Notes: generated by a model from the sequence alone, not told the origin. A DNA stretch of 64,000 nt from JAEVLT01 sp044598425 (GCA_044598425.1 CP172536.1:1178001-1242000); one strand, 5' to 3'. Shown: positions 1 through 7,943, numbered from the stretch's first letter. Translations and numbers: made by a program.

Positions 1-1
1 T

Positions 2-1189
2 AAAGCGGTAGTTGAAATTCCATCTCCTGTCGAAGGTACAGTTCAGGAAGTACTCGTTGAAGAAGGGACAGTTGCGACAGTTGGGCAAGTTCTTGTTACA
101 TTTGACGCACCGGGATATGAAAATATCCAGTTTAAGGGCGACGAAGGCCACGATGCTCCACAAGCAGCAGCACCAGAAGCACCAGCCCCACAAGCTGATG
201 CAGCCCCTCAAGCAACACCAGAAAAACCAGCAGCAGGGGCGGCACCACAAGCGGAAGTTGATCCAAATCGCCGCGTGATCGCAATGCCATCGGTTCGCAA
301 GTATGCACGTGAAAAAGGAGTAGATATTCGCTTAGTTGCCGGCAGCGGTGAAAACGGCCGTGTATTAAAGAGTGATATCGATGCCTTCCAAGGAGGAGCT
401 GCAGCCCCTCAAGCAGCTGCTCAACCAGTAGAAACAGCTAAGGCAGAAGAAACAAAAGCAGCACCAACTCCAATTCCACAAGGCGAGTATCCTGAAACAC
501 GTGAAAAAATGAGCGGAATTCGTAAGGCTATCGCCAAAGCAATGGTGAATTCGAAACATACTGCACCACATGTTACTTTAATGGATGAAGTGGATGTAAC
601 AAAACTTGTTGCTCACCGCAAAAAATTCAAAGAAGTCGCTGCGGCTAAAGGAATCAAACTTACATTCTTGCCATATATCGTAAAAGCATTAACAAGCGCT
701 TTGCGTGAATTCCCAGCACTCAATACTTCTTTAGATGATGCGACAAATGAAATCATTCACAAGCATTACTACAACATTGGTATTGCTGCTGATACGGAAA
801 AAGGCTTATTGGTTCCTGTTGTGAAAGATGCCGATCGCAAGTCAGTATTTACCATTTCTAATGAGATTAATGAGTTGGCCGGGAAAGCGCGTGACGGCAA
901 GCTTGCTCCAAATGAAATGAAAGGTGCATCCTGCACGATTTCAAATATTGGTTCTGCAGGCGGCCAGTGGTTTACACCAGTTATTAACCACCCGGAAGTT
1001 GCCATTCTTGGTGTTGGCCGAATTGCAGAAAAGCCAATTGTAAGAGATGGTGAAATTGTTGCAGCTCCAGTACTTGCACTATCACTAAGCTTTGACCACC
1101 GTATGATTGATGGTGCGACTGCTCAACATGCAATGAATCACATTAAACGCTTATTGAATGATCCTGAACTATTGTTAATGGAGGCGTAA
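2..1189 (+). CDS. pdhC: Pyruvate dehydrogenase E2, dihydrolipoamide acetyltransferase (5'-truncated by window)
   Basis: The reading frame is open from base 2, so the gene begins before the window. E2 is the core of the pyruvate dehydrogenase complex and transfers the acetyl group from lipoyl-lysine to CoA. The first visible residues KAVVEIPSPV are the centre of the lipoyl domain, so the lipoylated lysine is very probably the first codon here (bases 2-4). It is followed by an Ala/Pro-rich flexible linker, the E1/E3-binding domain (RVIAMPSVRKYA...GRVLKSDI), a second linker and the catalytic domain ending with the DHRMIDG active-site motif. pdhD follows after 3 bases, and the SD for pdhD lies in the last codons of this gene, so the two are cotranscribed. 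pdhA and pdhB are expected just outside the window. Confidence 0.97.
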   Translation, partial: KAVVEIPSPVEGTVQEVLVEEGTVATVGQVLVTFDAPGYENIQFKGDEGHDAPQAAAPEAPAPQADAAPQATPEKPAAGAAPQAEVDPNRRVIAMPSVRKYAREKGVDIRLVAGSGENGRVLKSDIDAFQGGAAAPQAAAQPVETAKAEETKAAPTPIPQGEYPETREKMSGIRKAIAKAMVNSKHTAPHVTLMDEVDVTKLVAHRKKFKEVAAAKGIKLTFLPYIVKALTSALREFPALNTSLDDATNEIIHKHYYNIGIAADTEKGLLVPVVKDADRKSVFTISNEINELAGKARDGKLAPNEMKGASCTISNIGSAGGQWFTPVINHPEVAILGVGRIAEKPIVRDGEIVAAPVLALSLSFDHRMIDGATAQHAMNHIKRLLNDPELLLMEA

Positions 1190-1192
1190 TAA

Positions 1193-2608
1193 ATGGTTGT
1201 TGGAGATTTCCCAATAGAAACAGATACTATAGTCATCGGTGCAGGTCCTGGCGGTTATGTGGCAGCTATTCGTGCTGCCCAGCTTGGCCAAAAAGTAACG
1301 ATTGTTGAAAAGGAATATGTTGGGGGAGTATGTTTAAATGTTGGTTGTATTCCTTCTAAAGCATTAATTTCAGCAGGACATCGTTACGAAAATGCTCTTC
1401 ATTCACAAGACTTTGGAATTACAGCGGAAAATGTAAAAGTTGATTTTTCCAAAGTCCAACAATTTAAAGCTGGAGTTGTGAAAAAATTAACTGGCGGCGT
1501 TGAAGGGTTATTAAAAGGAAATAAAGTGAACATTGTTCGCGGTGAGGCATACTTTGTCGATGCCAATACACTTCGTGTAATGGATGAAAATTCAGCACAA
1601 ACGTATACTTTTAAAAATGCGATTATTGCAACGGGTTCACGTCCAATTGAACTGCCTTCCTTTAAATATTCAAAGCGCGTACTAAATTCTACTGGAGCTC
1701 TTAACCTAGACGAAATCCCTGAAAAAATCGTTGTCATTGGCGGCGGTGTAATTGGGATTGAGCTTGGCGGTGCATACGCAAACTTTGGCAGCCAAGTAAC
1801 CATCTTAGAGGGTGCAGATGAGATCTTAGGCATGGGAGTATTTGATAAGCAGATGGCTGCACTTGTTAAACGTACTATGAAGAAAAAAGGTGCGGAATTC
1901 TATACAAAAGCAATGGCAAAAGGCGTTGAAGAAAGAGAAGACGGCGTAACGGTAACATTTGAAGTGAAAGGCGAAGAGAAGAAAATCGATGCCGATTACG
2001 TATTCGTAATGGTTGGACGCCGTCCGAACACTGATGAGATGGGCTTAGAACAGGCTGGTGTGAAATTAAATGACCGAGGAATCATTGAAATTGACAAACA
2101 ATGCCGTACGAATGTAAGCAATATTTATGCTATCGGTGATGTTGTTCCAGGTCCTCAATTAGCACATAAAGCATCGTATGAAGCGAAAATTGCGGCTGAA
2201 GCCATTGCTGGCCATGCGTCAGAAATTGACTATTTAGGAATTCCTGCAGTTGTTTTCTCTGACCCTGAGTTAGCTTCAGTAGGTTATACAGAAGATCAAG
2301 CAAAAAAAGAAGGTATTGAAGTTGTTGCTGCTAAATTCCCATTTGCAGCAAATGGCCGTGCTCTTTCTCTCGATAGTTCTGATGGTTTTCTAAAACTTGT
2401 CACTCGTAAGGAAGACGGCTTGATTATCGGTGCGCAAATTGCTGGTGCGAGTGCTTCTGATATGATCGCAGAACTTGGTCTTGCGATTGAAACAGGCATG
2501 ACTGCAGAAGACTTAGCGATGACCATCCATGCTCACCCAACCCTTGGAGAGATTACAATGGAAGCGGCTGAAGTGGCGCTTGGTAGCCCGATTCATATAT
2601 TAAAATAA
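1193..2608 (+). CDS. pdhD: Dihydrolipoamide dehydrogenase (E3)
   Basis: E3 reoxidises the dihydrolipoyl groups of E2 with FAD and NAD+. The 471-residue protein has the N-terminal FAD dinucleotide fold (GAGPGGYVAA), the redox disulfide C47-x4-C52 (CLNVGC), an NAD-binding GGGVIGIE motif, the second FAD contact (YAIGDV) and the C-terminal His-Glu dyad HxxxxE (H448, E453). The length is typical of the family. The ATG lies 3 bases after the pdhC stop, with GGAGG inside the end of pdhC. A strong terminator follows, so this is the last gene of the pdh operon. The same E3 may also serve other 2-oxoacid dehydrogenases, which cannot be judged here. Confidence 0.97.
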   Translation: MVVGDFPIETDTIVIGAGPGGYVAAIRAAQLGQKVTIVEKEYVGGVCLNVGCIPSKALISAGHRYENALHSQDFGITAENVKVDFSKVQQFKAGVVKKLTGGVEGLLKGNKVNIVRGEAYFVDANTLRVMDENSAQTYTFKNAIIATGSRPIELPSFKYSKRVLNSTGALNLDEIPEKIVVIGGGVIGIELGGAYANFGSQVTILEGADEILGMGVFDKQMAALVKRTMKKKGAEFYTKAMAKGVEEREDGVTVTFEVKGEEKKIDADYVFVMVGRRPNTDEMGLEQAGVKLNDRGIIEIDKQCRTNVSNIYAIGDVVPGPQLAHKASYEAKIAAEAIAGHASEIDYLGIPAVVFSDPELASVGYTEDQAKKEGIEVVAAKFPFAANGRALSLDSSDGFLKLVTRKEDGLIIGAQIAGASASDMIAELGLAIETGMTAEDLAMTIHAHPTLGEITMEAAEVALGSPIHILK

Positions 2609-2613
2609 TTTTA

Positions 2614-2650
2614 AAAAAGGTCTTTCCGCGAATTGGAAAGGCCTTTTTAT
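2614..2650 (+). terminator. Terminator of the pdh operon
   Basis: Stem GGTCTTTCC (2619-2627) with GGAAAGGCC (2635-2643), one G-U pair, 7-base loop, then a T run. It ends transcription after pdhD. Confidence 0.85.
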
Positions 2651-2724
2651 TTAAGGAAAATAAGATTGAATGAAGAATCATATACATACTCTATCAGAAC
2701 TCTGGGACTTGGTGGTGGACGTTG

Positions 2725-2967
2725 ATGAAAATGTATATTATAATCATTCTGCAATTTATGATCTGGAGTGCCTACACTTTAATTGAATGGCTGTCCCAAC
2801 ATGATCAACTTGTGTATAAAGTGATCATGTTTTTTGTATTTTTTTATTTGGCGTTTTTGCTTGGGCGGAAAATGACCGAATCACCAGCAAAAGCACTGTT
2901 TGTTACCACTCTAAGCCTCTCCATTTACAGTTCCTTTCATTTTACAATGGCCTATTTTGTAGGATGA
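2725..2967 (+). CDS. Small hydrophobic membrane protein of unknown function
   Basis: An 80-residue protein that is mostly hydrophobic, with two to three likely membrane segments: residues about 2-17, 27-45 and 55-75, separated by short polar stretches (EWLSQHDQ, GRKMTESPAK). I do not recognise the family. ATG 2725 is preferred over the in-frame TTG three bases upstream because GGTGG lies 7-9 bases before it. It stands alone between the pdh terminator and a convergent gene. B. subtilis has the lipoprotein gene slp at this position, but this product has no lipobox and is not Slp. Function is unknown. Confidence 0.6.
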   Translation: MKMYIIIILQFMIWSAYTLIEWLSQHDQLVYKVIMFFVFFYLAFLLGRKMTESPAKALFVTTLSLSIYSSFHFTMAYFVG

Positions 2968-2969
2968 AA

Positions 2970-2996
2970 AAAGCCCCTGATTAAAGGAGCTTAGGT
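2970..2996. terminator. Weak bidirectional hairpin between convergent genes
   Basis: AAGCCCCT / AGGAGCTT with one mismatch, between the stops of the + and - strand genes. A run of A precedes it and a T-rich stretch follows, so it could serve both directions. Confidence 0.5.
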
Positions 2997-3406
2997 TATT
3001 TTCGCGGGTAATAGTACATGACTCTGCCATTAAATAGATGAAGTTCCCCTTGTAATTTTTTTGCGAGGAACTTGCAAAATTCGTTTGCCTTCCCTTTGTC
3101 GCCGTATGTAGATTCCTCAGGCAATGTTACTTGTATATACGCACTGTCACGATTTTCTTGGTCAATACCGATTAAAATAGCGTTGTAGCGGTCACTTGTC
3201 GCTGATAAATAAAACCATTTGCCCTTTCCTTCGGCTGTCTCTTTAATCTCGAACGGGAAGGAAGAGTTTTCATAATTCCAGTTTAATTGATCACCTGTCT
3301 TAGCTGTAATCTCTTTATAATATTGAAAAAGTTCCTTTACTTCGTCAATCGTCACAGTTTGTTTTAAAGATGAAGGTGCAAGCTTTATGTAGGCAGTTTC
3401 CGCCAT
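2996..3406 (-). CDS. Conserved hypothetical protein, probably DUF1885 family
   Basis: A 136-residue soluble protein with no signal peptide. It has alternating beta-strand and helix character, with conserved-looking stretches GKGKWFYLSATSDRYNAILIG and GKANEFCKFLAKKL. Length, starting sequence and position near speA agree with the DUF1885 family of bacilli; I recall that a Geobacillus structure exists for this family, with an FKBP-like fold. The ATG is preceded by AAGGGGGAA at good spacing on the minus strand. It is a single-gene unit facing the small membrane protein gene. No function is assigned. Confidence 0.6.
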   Translation of the reverse strand: MAETAYIKLAPSSLKQTVTIDEVKELFQYYKEITAKTGDQLNWNYENSSFPFEIKETAEGKGKWFYLSATSDRYNAILIGIDQENRDSAYIQVTLPEESTYGDKGKANEFCKFLAKKLQGELHLFNGRVMYYYPRK

Positions 3407-3566
3407 CGAATATTTCCCCCTTTATCATCCAGTTTCTTTCCTCTATTATTCTAGCACTGAAAAAAGAAAATTGACAACTAAATGAACAAATGTTCTATTG
3501 ATTGTGTTTTTTATAAATCTAGGTTATAATTAAAATCTAAATATTCTAATAAAAAGGAGGCATACG

Positions 3567-3866
3567 ATGGATCTATTTGATAAATTATACGATGAGCATG
3601 AAAATGTCAAAGTAAGGTTTGTTGGTTTTACAACAAAAGACATTCGTTATGACTTTGGAATTGTTTACACTAATATGTTTTTTGGTAAACCACTCGTTGT
3701 TTGTATGCAGACAGGCCGTTCCACACTCCTCGATCCTAAGGATATTGAAGACTTAGACCACTTACAGAATGTGTTTCGAATTAATGAAAAACATCAAGCA
3801 GCGGATTTAGCAGAGTTTTTCCGCGAAACCCTTCCGTCCATCCCTTTCAATGCCCAGTATGAGTAA
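3567..3866 (+). CDS. DUF3055-like conserved protein
   Basis: A 99-residue cytosolic protein. The central stretch TNMFFGKPLVVCMQTGRSTLL followed by DPKDIEDLDHLQNVFRI is what I associate with the DUF3055 family of Bacillus and Staphylococcus. The SD AAGGAGG is seven bases before the ATG. It has its own terminator and lies directly upstream of the SR1 RNA gene. The function of the family is not known to me. The family call is by memory of sequence pattern only. Confidence 0.65.
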   Translation: MDLFDKLYDEHENVKVRFVGFTTKDIRYDFGIVYTNMFFGKPLVVCMQTGRSTLLDPKDIEDLDHLQNVFRINEKHQAADLAEFFRETLPSIPFNAQYE

Positions 3867-3876
3867 TTAAAAAAGA

Positions 3877-3906
3877 CAAAAGCAGATCCTTTAGGTCTGC
3901 TTTTTA
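3877..3906 (+). terminator. Terminator after the DUF3055 gene
   Basis: Stem AAAAGCAGA (3878-3886) with TCTGCTTTT (3896-3904), 9-base loop, T run. It isolates the downstream SR1 gene from this transcript. Confidence 0.85.
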
Positions 3907-3978
3907 TTGTGCTGAATATTCCTTTATCTAGAAAATATATAGTCGCTTATTTTTTAAATAATGTTATACAATTAGGTA

Positions 3979-4007
3979 TTGAAAAATCAATTGTGTTATA
4001 TTATTAT
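3979..4007 (+). promoter_or_regulatory. SR1 promoter with a CcpN-type operator
   Basis: -35 TTGAAA (3979-3984), 17-bp spacer, -10 TATTAT (4002-4007). Bases 3992-4002 read TGTGTTATATT, which fits every position of the CcpN operator consensus I recall, TRTGHYATAYW. It sits between -35 and -10. CcpN represses sr1, gapB and pckA during glycolytic growth in B. subtilis, so the same control is inferred here. Confidence 0.7.
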
Positions 4008-4020
4008 GTAATTAAAGGAA

Positions 4021-4034
4021 TTTAAACGCTTTCA
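4021..4034. promoter_or_regulatory. cre-like site (CcpA) in the SR1 leader
   Basis: TTTAAACGCTTTCA, in the reverse direction TGAAAGCGTTTAAA, matches the cre pattern TGWAANCGNTNWCA at all but one position. It lies about 7-20 bases downstream of the inferred start point, where bound CcpA could block elongation. This is inference from the motif. Confidence 0.5.
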
Positions 4035-4072
4035 ATAATATGATCATCTATGATGAAAAGGGGAATGAAAAG

Positions 4073-4204
4073 ATGGGTACAATCGTATGCCAGGCTTGCA
4101 ACTCTACTATTGATCATTTTGAAGATGAAAAAGTCACCATTCTTTACTCGAAATGTCATTGCGGTCACTGTCAGCATTCAGAAGAAGATAAAAATAAAAA
4201 ATAA
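4073..4204 (+). CDS. sr1P: SR1P, GapA-binding peptide encoded by the SR1 RNA
   Basis: A 43-codon frame beginning MGTIVCQACN, with FEDEKVT and a Cys/His-rich tail (CHCGHCQH). The start and middle match B. subtilis SR1P (39 aa, MGTIVCQDCN...FEDEKVT). SR1P binds glyceraldehyde-3-phosphate dehydrogenase GapA and promotes its interaction with RNase J1. AAGGGG lies about 10 bases before the ATG. The four or five Cys plus His residues could bind a metal, which is inference. The C-terminal tail EEDKNKK is longer and more charged than I recall for B. subtilis. A longer open frame overlapping on the same strand has no such similarity and is rejected. Confidence 0.85.
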   Translation: MGTIVCQACNSTIDHFEDEKVTILYSKCHCGHCQHSEEDKNKK

Positions 4205-4215
4205 GCTTGAAGCAA

Positions 4216-4250
4216 AAACAGGATCCCTTTTTCAGGGATCCTGTTTATTA
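4216..4250. terminator. SR1 terminator, shared with speA
   Basis: Near-perfect 13-bp stem AAACAGGATCCC (4216-4227) / GGGATCCTGTTT (4235-4246), loop of T's, A/T tails on both sides. The speA stop codon is at 4248-4250 on the opposite strand, so it is bidirectional. Confidence 0.9.
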
Positions 4251-5720
4251 TTGAATAGCTTTGTACTCTTTGATAACACGAATCGTTTTTAATTCATCGT
4301 CTTCAGGCCCTTGGACAGGGAGACCTGCTTCGAGGTTTTCCCGGATATAGTGCAGGTTTTCCTTTGTAATGATTTCTCCTGGAATGAAGATCGGGATTCC
4401 CGGTGGATACACCATCACAAACTCTGCGATAATTCTTCCTTCTGATTCCGCAAATGGAATTACCTCCGTTTCGGAATAAAAAGCATCTCTTGGTGTGAGT
4501 GCCAGGACGGGAATGTCAGGTAAAAGCACTTTCAGCGGTTCCGCTTTTTCTCTCCGGTGTTCGCATTCATCCGCCAGATCTTTCAGCGCTTTGACTAGGA
4601 GATCACCTTCGACCTCCGTATCACCGAAAGTAATGATACAGAGAATATTGTATAGATCAGATAATTCAACTTCAATATTATATTTTTCTCGAAGCCATTT
4701 TTCTACTTCATAACCCGTTAACCCCAAATCTTTTACCGAAATAATCAATTTTGTTGGATCGTAATCAAAAGTTGCTTTCGATCCAAGAATTTCCGCACCA
4801 ACACAATAAAGGTGATCAATTTGGTTGATCCGCTGCCGAATTGTCTGGGCAAGTTGAATCGTTTTGTCAATTAATTGTCTGCCTTCTGTCGCCAATCGTT
4901 TTCTGGCAACATCCAAAGAGGCAAGCAATAAATAGGATGTGGACGTTGTTGTAAGCATGCTTAAAATTGATTGTACATGTTTTGCGGAAACAAGTCCTTC
5001 GCGAACGTTAAGAATCGAACTTTGCGTCAATGATCCGCCTAGTTTGTGGACACTTGTAGCTGCCATATCTGCCCCTGCCTGCATCGCCGACAGCGGCAGT
5101 TTTTCATGAAAATGAATGTGTACTCCATGAGCTTCATCGACTAAAACAGGTACGCCATGAGCGTGGGAAATTTCAACAATTTTCTTTAAGTCTGCAGAAA
5201 TACCAAAGTAGGTTGGATTAATGACAAGGACAGCTTTAGCATCCGGGTGTTGCTTCAATGCTTTTTCGACTGCATCTGTCGTTATTCCGTGCGAAATCCC
5301 AAGATTTTCATCAATTTCGGGATGGATGAATACAGGAATGGCACCGGAGAAGACAATTGCTGACATAACTGATTTATGAACATTTCGAGGAACGATGATT
5401 TTATCGTTCGGCCCGCAAACGGCCATAACCATCGCCATGATCGCTCCGCTTGTCCCTTGGACGGAAAAAAAGGTATGATCTGCTCCGAAAGCTTCAGCTG
5501 CCAATTTTTGCGCTTGTTTGATCATCCCTTTTGGCTGATGAAGATCATCAAGCGGTCCGATATTTATAAGATCAATGGATAGAGCATTATTCCCAATGAA
5601 GTTTCTAAACTCAGGATCAATGCCAGCTCCTTTTTTGTGTCCGGGAATATGAAATTGAACTGGATTTTTTTTTGCATGTTCGCGTAAACCGCTAAATAAC
5701 GGTGTGTTAAATTGAGACAA
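4248..5720 (-). CDS. speA: Arginine decarboxylase (PLP fold I Orn/Lys/Arg decarboxylase)
   Basis: SpeA converts arginine to agmatine, the first step of polyamine synthesis in bacilli. The 490-residue protein has the aminotransferase-like fold: the GTSG phosphate-binding turn (89-92), VDEAHG with Asp195 contacting the PLP nitrogen, and SVHKLGGS with Lys226 as the Schiff-base lysine. A C-terminal domain follows (VYPPGIPIFIPGE). Short lysine- and arginine-specific relatives share this layout; the assignment as arginine decarboxylase rests on synteny with B. subtilis speA next to SR1. The start is TTG at 5718-5720, with AAGAGGTG upstream on the minus strand. It is convergent with SR1 and shares its terminator. 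Confidence 0.88.
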   Translation of the reverse strand: MSQFNTPLFSGLREHAKKNPVQFHIPGHKKGAGIDPEFRNFIGNNALSIDLINIGPLDDLHQPKGMIKQAQKLAAEAFGADHTFFSVQGTSGAIMAMVMAVCGPNDKIIVPRNVHKSVMSAIVFSGAIPVFIHPEIDENLGISHGITTDAVEKALKQHPDAKAVLVINPTYFGISADLKKIVEISHAHGVPVLVDEAHGVHIHFHEKLPLSAMQAGADMAATSVHKLGGSLTQSSILNVREGLVSAKHVQSILSMLTTTSTSYLLLASLDVARKRLATEGRQLIDKTIQLAQTIRQRINQIDHLYCVGAEILGSKATFDYDPTKLIISVKDLGLTGYEVEKWLREKYNIEVELSDLYNILCIITFGDTEVEGDLLVKALKDLADECEHRREKAEPLKVLLPDIPVLALTPRDAFYSETEVIPFAESEGRIIAEFVMVYPPGIPIFIPGEIITKENLHYIRENLEAGLPVQGPEDDELKTIRVIKEYKAIQ

Positions 5721-5932
5721 TGTTTCTTTACACCTCTTTATTTCAAAAGTCGAGTTGTGAGCTTGTTTTTAAAAAACAAATGAATTATAGCATTATTACG
5801 CTTGTATGCATAGAAAATAATCCTTTTTTAAACGGATTGTTTTTTGCCTATTTTTAGTTTCTCATTTTAAAAGGATTATTACGCTTTAAAACCGAAATTA
5901 CTAATACACTCATTTAAAAAGGGGGAAAAAGA

Positions 5933-6892
5933 ATGAACTGGGAAACAAGGGTAACCAAACTGCTGGGCATTCGCTATCCAATTATCCAAGGCGGTCTTGC
6001 TCATCTTGCCTATTCAGAGCTTGCGGCGGCTGTATCGAGTGCAGGCGGCCTTGGACAAATAACAGCGATGTCGCTCGAAGCTCCCGAGCTGCTGCGAAAT
6101 GAAATAAGAAAAGTTCGGACCTTAACTGACCAGCCTTTTGGAGTCAATTTTGCGATCAGTCAGCATGGCAGGCGATTTAAAGATTTTCTTGAAATCGCCA
6201 TTGAAGAAGAAGTCCCGGTCATTACGATGACGGGAGGAAATCCGGCACCAATTTTTGAACAATTAAAGGGAACGAAGGCCAAAAAGCTCGTACTTGTAGC
6301 AGCAAAAAGGCAAGCGGTGAAAGCCGAGGAATTGGGGGCAGATGCCGTTATGGTTGTCGGGCAGGAAGGAGGCGGCCACTTAGGCAGAGACGATGTAGGA
6401 ACGATGGTACTCATTCCAAAAGTCGTTGATTCCGTATCGATTCCGGTGATCGCATCAGGAGGGATAGGGGATGGCCGCGGGCTTATGGCAGCACTATGTC
6501 TAGGCGCTGAAGGAATTGAAATGGGCACAAGATTTATTGCTACTAAAGAATGTGTCCATGCGAGCAAGGCCTATAAGGAAAAGCTGATTGAAGGAACAGA
6601 AACAGATACGGTAATCATTAAGCGTACGCTTGGAGCCCCAGCAAGAGCCATTTCCAACCGCTGGACAGAGGAAATTCTCGAAATCGAAAAGAATGGCGGA
6701 GGGTATGAGGAACTTCATTCGTTCATCAGCGGAGAAGCAAATAAGCGCTATATTCAAGAAGGGAAGGAGGACGAAGGATTTGCCTGGGCTGGGCAGGTAA
6801 TGGGGTTAATCAACGATGTACCAACTGTTGTTGAGTTAATTTCTCGAATGATTGCGGATGCAAAACAGCTTCGTAAAAAGTGGGGAAGCTAA
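5933..6892 (+). CDS. Nitronate monooxygenase / 2-nitropropane dioxygenase family FMN enzyme
   Basis: A 319-residue TIM-barrel flavoprotein. Visible family marks are RYPIIQGGLAHLA near the N-terminus, GQEGGGHLGR with the candidate catalytic His149, VIASGGIGDGRG and GAEGIEMGTRF in the FMN phosphate site. Enzymes of this family oxidise alkyl nitronates such as propionate-3-nitronate; the related FabK enoyl-ACP reductases share the fold, and sequence alone does not exclude a reductase role. AAGGGGG is seven to ten bases before the ATG. It stands divergent from speA. The gene is not part of the B. subtilis order at this place. Confidence 0.8.
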   Translation: MNWETRVTKLLGIRYPIIQGGLAHLAYSELAAAVSSAGGLGQITAMSLEAPELLRNEIRKVRTLTDQPFGVNFAISQHGRRFKDFLEIAIEEEVPVITMTGGNPAPIFEQLKGTKAKKLVLVAAKRQAVKAEELGADAVMVVGQEGGGHLGRDDVGTMVLIPKVVDSVSIPVIASGGIGDGRGLMAALCLGAEGIEMGTRFIATKECVHASKAYKEKLIEGTETDTVIIKRTLGAPARAISNRWTEEILEIEKNGGGYEELHSFISGEANKRYIQEGKEDEGFAWAGQVMGLINDVPTVVELISRMIADAKQLRKKWGS

Positions 6893-6955
6893 CACTCTTG
6901 CTTTGACGATGATTTATCGGTAAATTGATTGTATCAAATCAAAGCGGGTGAACAA

Positions 6956-7252
6956 ATGGAATACCAATATCCAATTGATTACAGCTGGACGACAGAGGAA
7001 ATTGTTGCTGTTATCCATTTTTTTGAATCGATTGAGGCAGCATATGAAAAAGGAATTCAGCGTGAAAAACTTATGGATTCGTATCGGCGGTTTAAAGAAA
7101 TTGTGCCAAGCAAAGCAGAAGAAAAAAAGCTTTGTGGTGAATTTGAAGAAATCAGCGGGTATTCGGCCTATCGGGCTGTTAAAAAAGCCAAAGAAGCCAC
7201 GGTTGATGAGAAGATACTTATGAAACAACACGAAAACAGGCGCTCGGATTGA
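6956..7252 (+). CDS. yktA: UPF0223 family protein YktA
   Basis: A 98-residue mostly helical cytosolic protein. The N-terminus MEYQYPIDYSWTTEEIVAVIHFF and the pattern SYRRFKEIVPSKAEEK are typical of UPF0223. The start ATG 6956 is chosen over an in-frame ATG 27 bases upstream because GCGGGTGA precedes it and the family starts here. It is paired with yktB (convergent), as in B. subtilis. Function unknown. Confidence 0.85.
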   Translation: MEYQYPIDYSWTTEEIVAVIHFFESIEAAYEKGIQREKLMDSYRRFKEIVPSKAEEKKLCGEFEEISGYSAYRAVKKAKEATVDEKILMKQHENRRSD

Positions 7253-7266
7253 ACGAGCGCCTTCCC
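7239..7266. terminator. Terminator between yktA and yktB
   Basis: Stem AGGCGCTCG (7239-7247) with CGAGCGCCT (7254-7262), overlapping the yktA stop. A second pairing CCTGTTTC (about 7266-7273) with GAAACAGG (about 7309-7316) lies closer to yktB and may serve the minus strand. Confidence 0.75.
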
Positions 7267-7319
7267 TGTTTCGTTAAGCGGCTAAAATGGAAAGGGAAAT
7301 AAACCGGGAAACAGGCATT

Positions 7320-7943
7320 TTAAAGTGCCAGTTTGTATAATGGCACAAGTGTTTCGAATGTTTCTTTTGTTACCTGAATGAATTTTTTACCGTTTTTTAA
7401 AAGCGGGTCGCTGCTTGCAATATGGCGGCCTACGAGAAACTCTGCTTTTTTAACATCACGAAAGCGTTCAAGTGCACTCCGGAGTCCATCTTCTCCCATT
7501 GTTTCGACTGTTTCAGCGTCTTTTTTTGTGTGATCAAGCGAGATGACAAAATCTTTTGGAATCCACTTTAAAACCTCATCAAAATGGGCCAAAAAATGAG
7601 AGGATATTTCCGCTTTTCTCGGCAATTCATAGATAAATGCCAGCCAGATAAACACATGATCATCGAAAACGCCCACCTGGAAATGAGGATGCTGTTTGTA
7701 TCCCCGTTTATTTGCCGCGATCGCAAGCCACGTATCTTTTGGCGGATTGACCGTTCTTCTTGCGTGTTTTGCAATATGTAAGTACATTTCATTCCCTGTT
7801 AATATGGATAAATCGTTTGTTAACGGTTGGCCGATCGCTTGAAACTTTGGTTGGATTCTTTCACGGATGGCTTCCATCCGTTCATCCAGACCAGTAATTT
7901 GAAAGGTGTCAAAATCTTTTTTTGTAAATCCTTTGAATTCCAT
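7320..7943 (-). CDS. yktB: UPF0637 (DUF1054) family protein YktB
   Basis: A 207-residue soluble protein that fits UPF0637/YktB over its length: GFTKKDFDTFQITGLDERM at the start, HIAKHARRTVNPPKDTW and KRGYKQHPHFQVGVFDDHVF in the middle, and the basic segment KKAEFLVGRHI. The biochemical role is not known. The ATG has AAAAGGGCTG upstream on the minus strand. It is convergent with yktA and is a single-gene unit. Confidence 0.88.
   Translation of the reverse strand: MEFKGFTKKDFDTFQITGLDERMEAIRERIQPKFQAIGQPLTNDLSILTGNEMYLHIAKHARRTVNPPKDTWLAIAANKRGYKQHPHFQVGVFDDHVFIWLAFIYELPRKAEISSHFLAHFDEVLKWIPKDFVISLDHTKKDAETVETMGEDGLRSALERFRDVKKAEFLVGRHIASSDPLLKNGKKFIQVTKETFETLVPLYKLAL

Larger units (their letters stand above)
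4014..4250 (+). ncRNA. sr1: SR1 dual-function small RNA
   Basis: A transcription unit of about 235 nt with its own promoter (TSS estimated near 4014) and strong terminator, encoding the SR1P peptide and lying just downstream of, and convergent with, speA, as in B. subtilis. There SR1 base-pairs with ahrC mRNA, which encodes the activator of arginine catabolism, and also acts as mRNA for SR1P. Synteny, peptide and operator all agree. The ahrC-pairing segments cannot be tested because ahrC is not in this window, and the exact 5' end is inferred. Confidence 0.8.

Noticed and set aside
12..278. Open frame of 88 codons with Gln/His-rich product
   Set aside because: It lies within pdhC in another phase. 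The lipoyl domain and Ala/Pro linker are read in the frame starting at base 2; the product is a shadow of the linker's repetitive codons.
4050..4292. Longer open frame across the SR1 region
   Set aside because: It overlaps SR1P in another phase, runs through the terminator and into the speA 3' end, and has no similarity or fitting SD. SR1P is the real frame.
6160..6567. Long antisense frame within the nitronate monooxygenase-like gene
   Set aside because: No SD, no recognisable motif, and codon pattern explained by the opposite strand gene. The same applies to the antisense frames in typA, ctaD, pbpB and spoVD.
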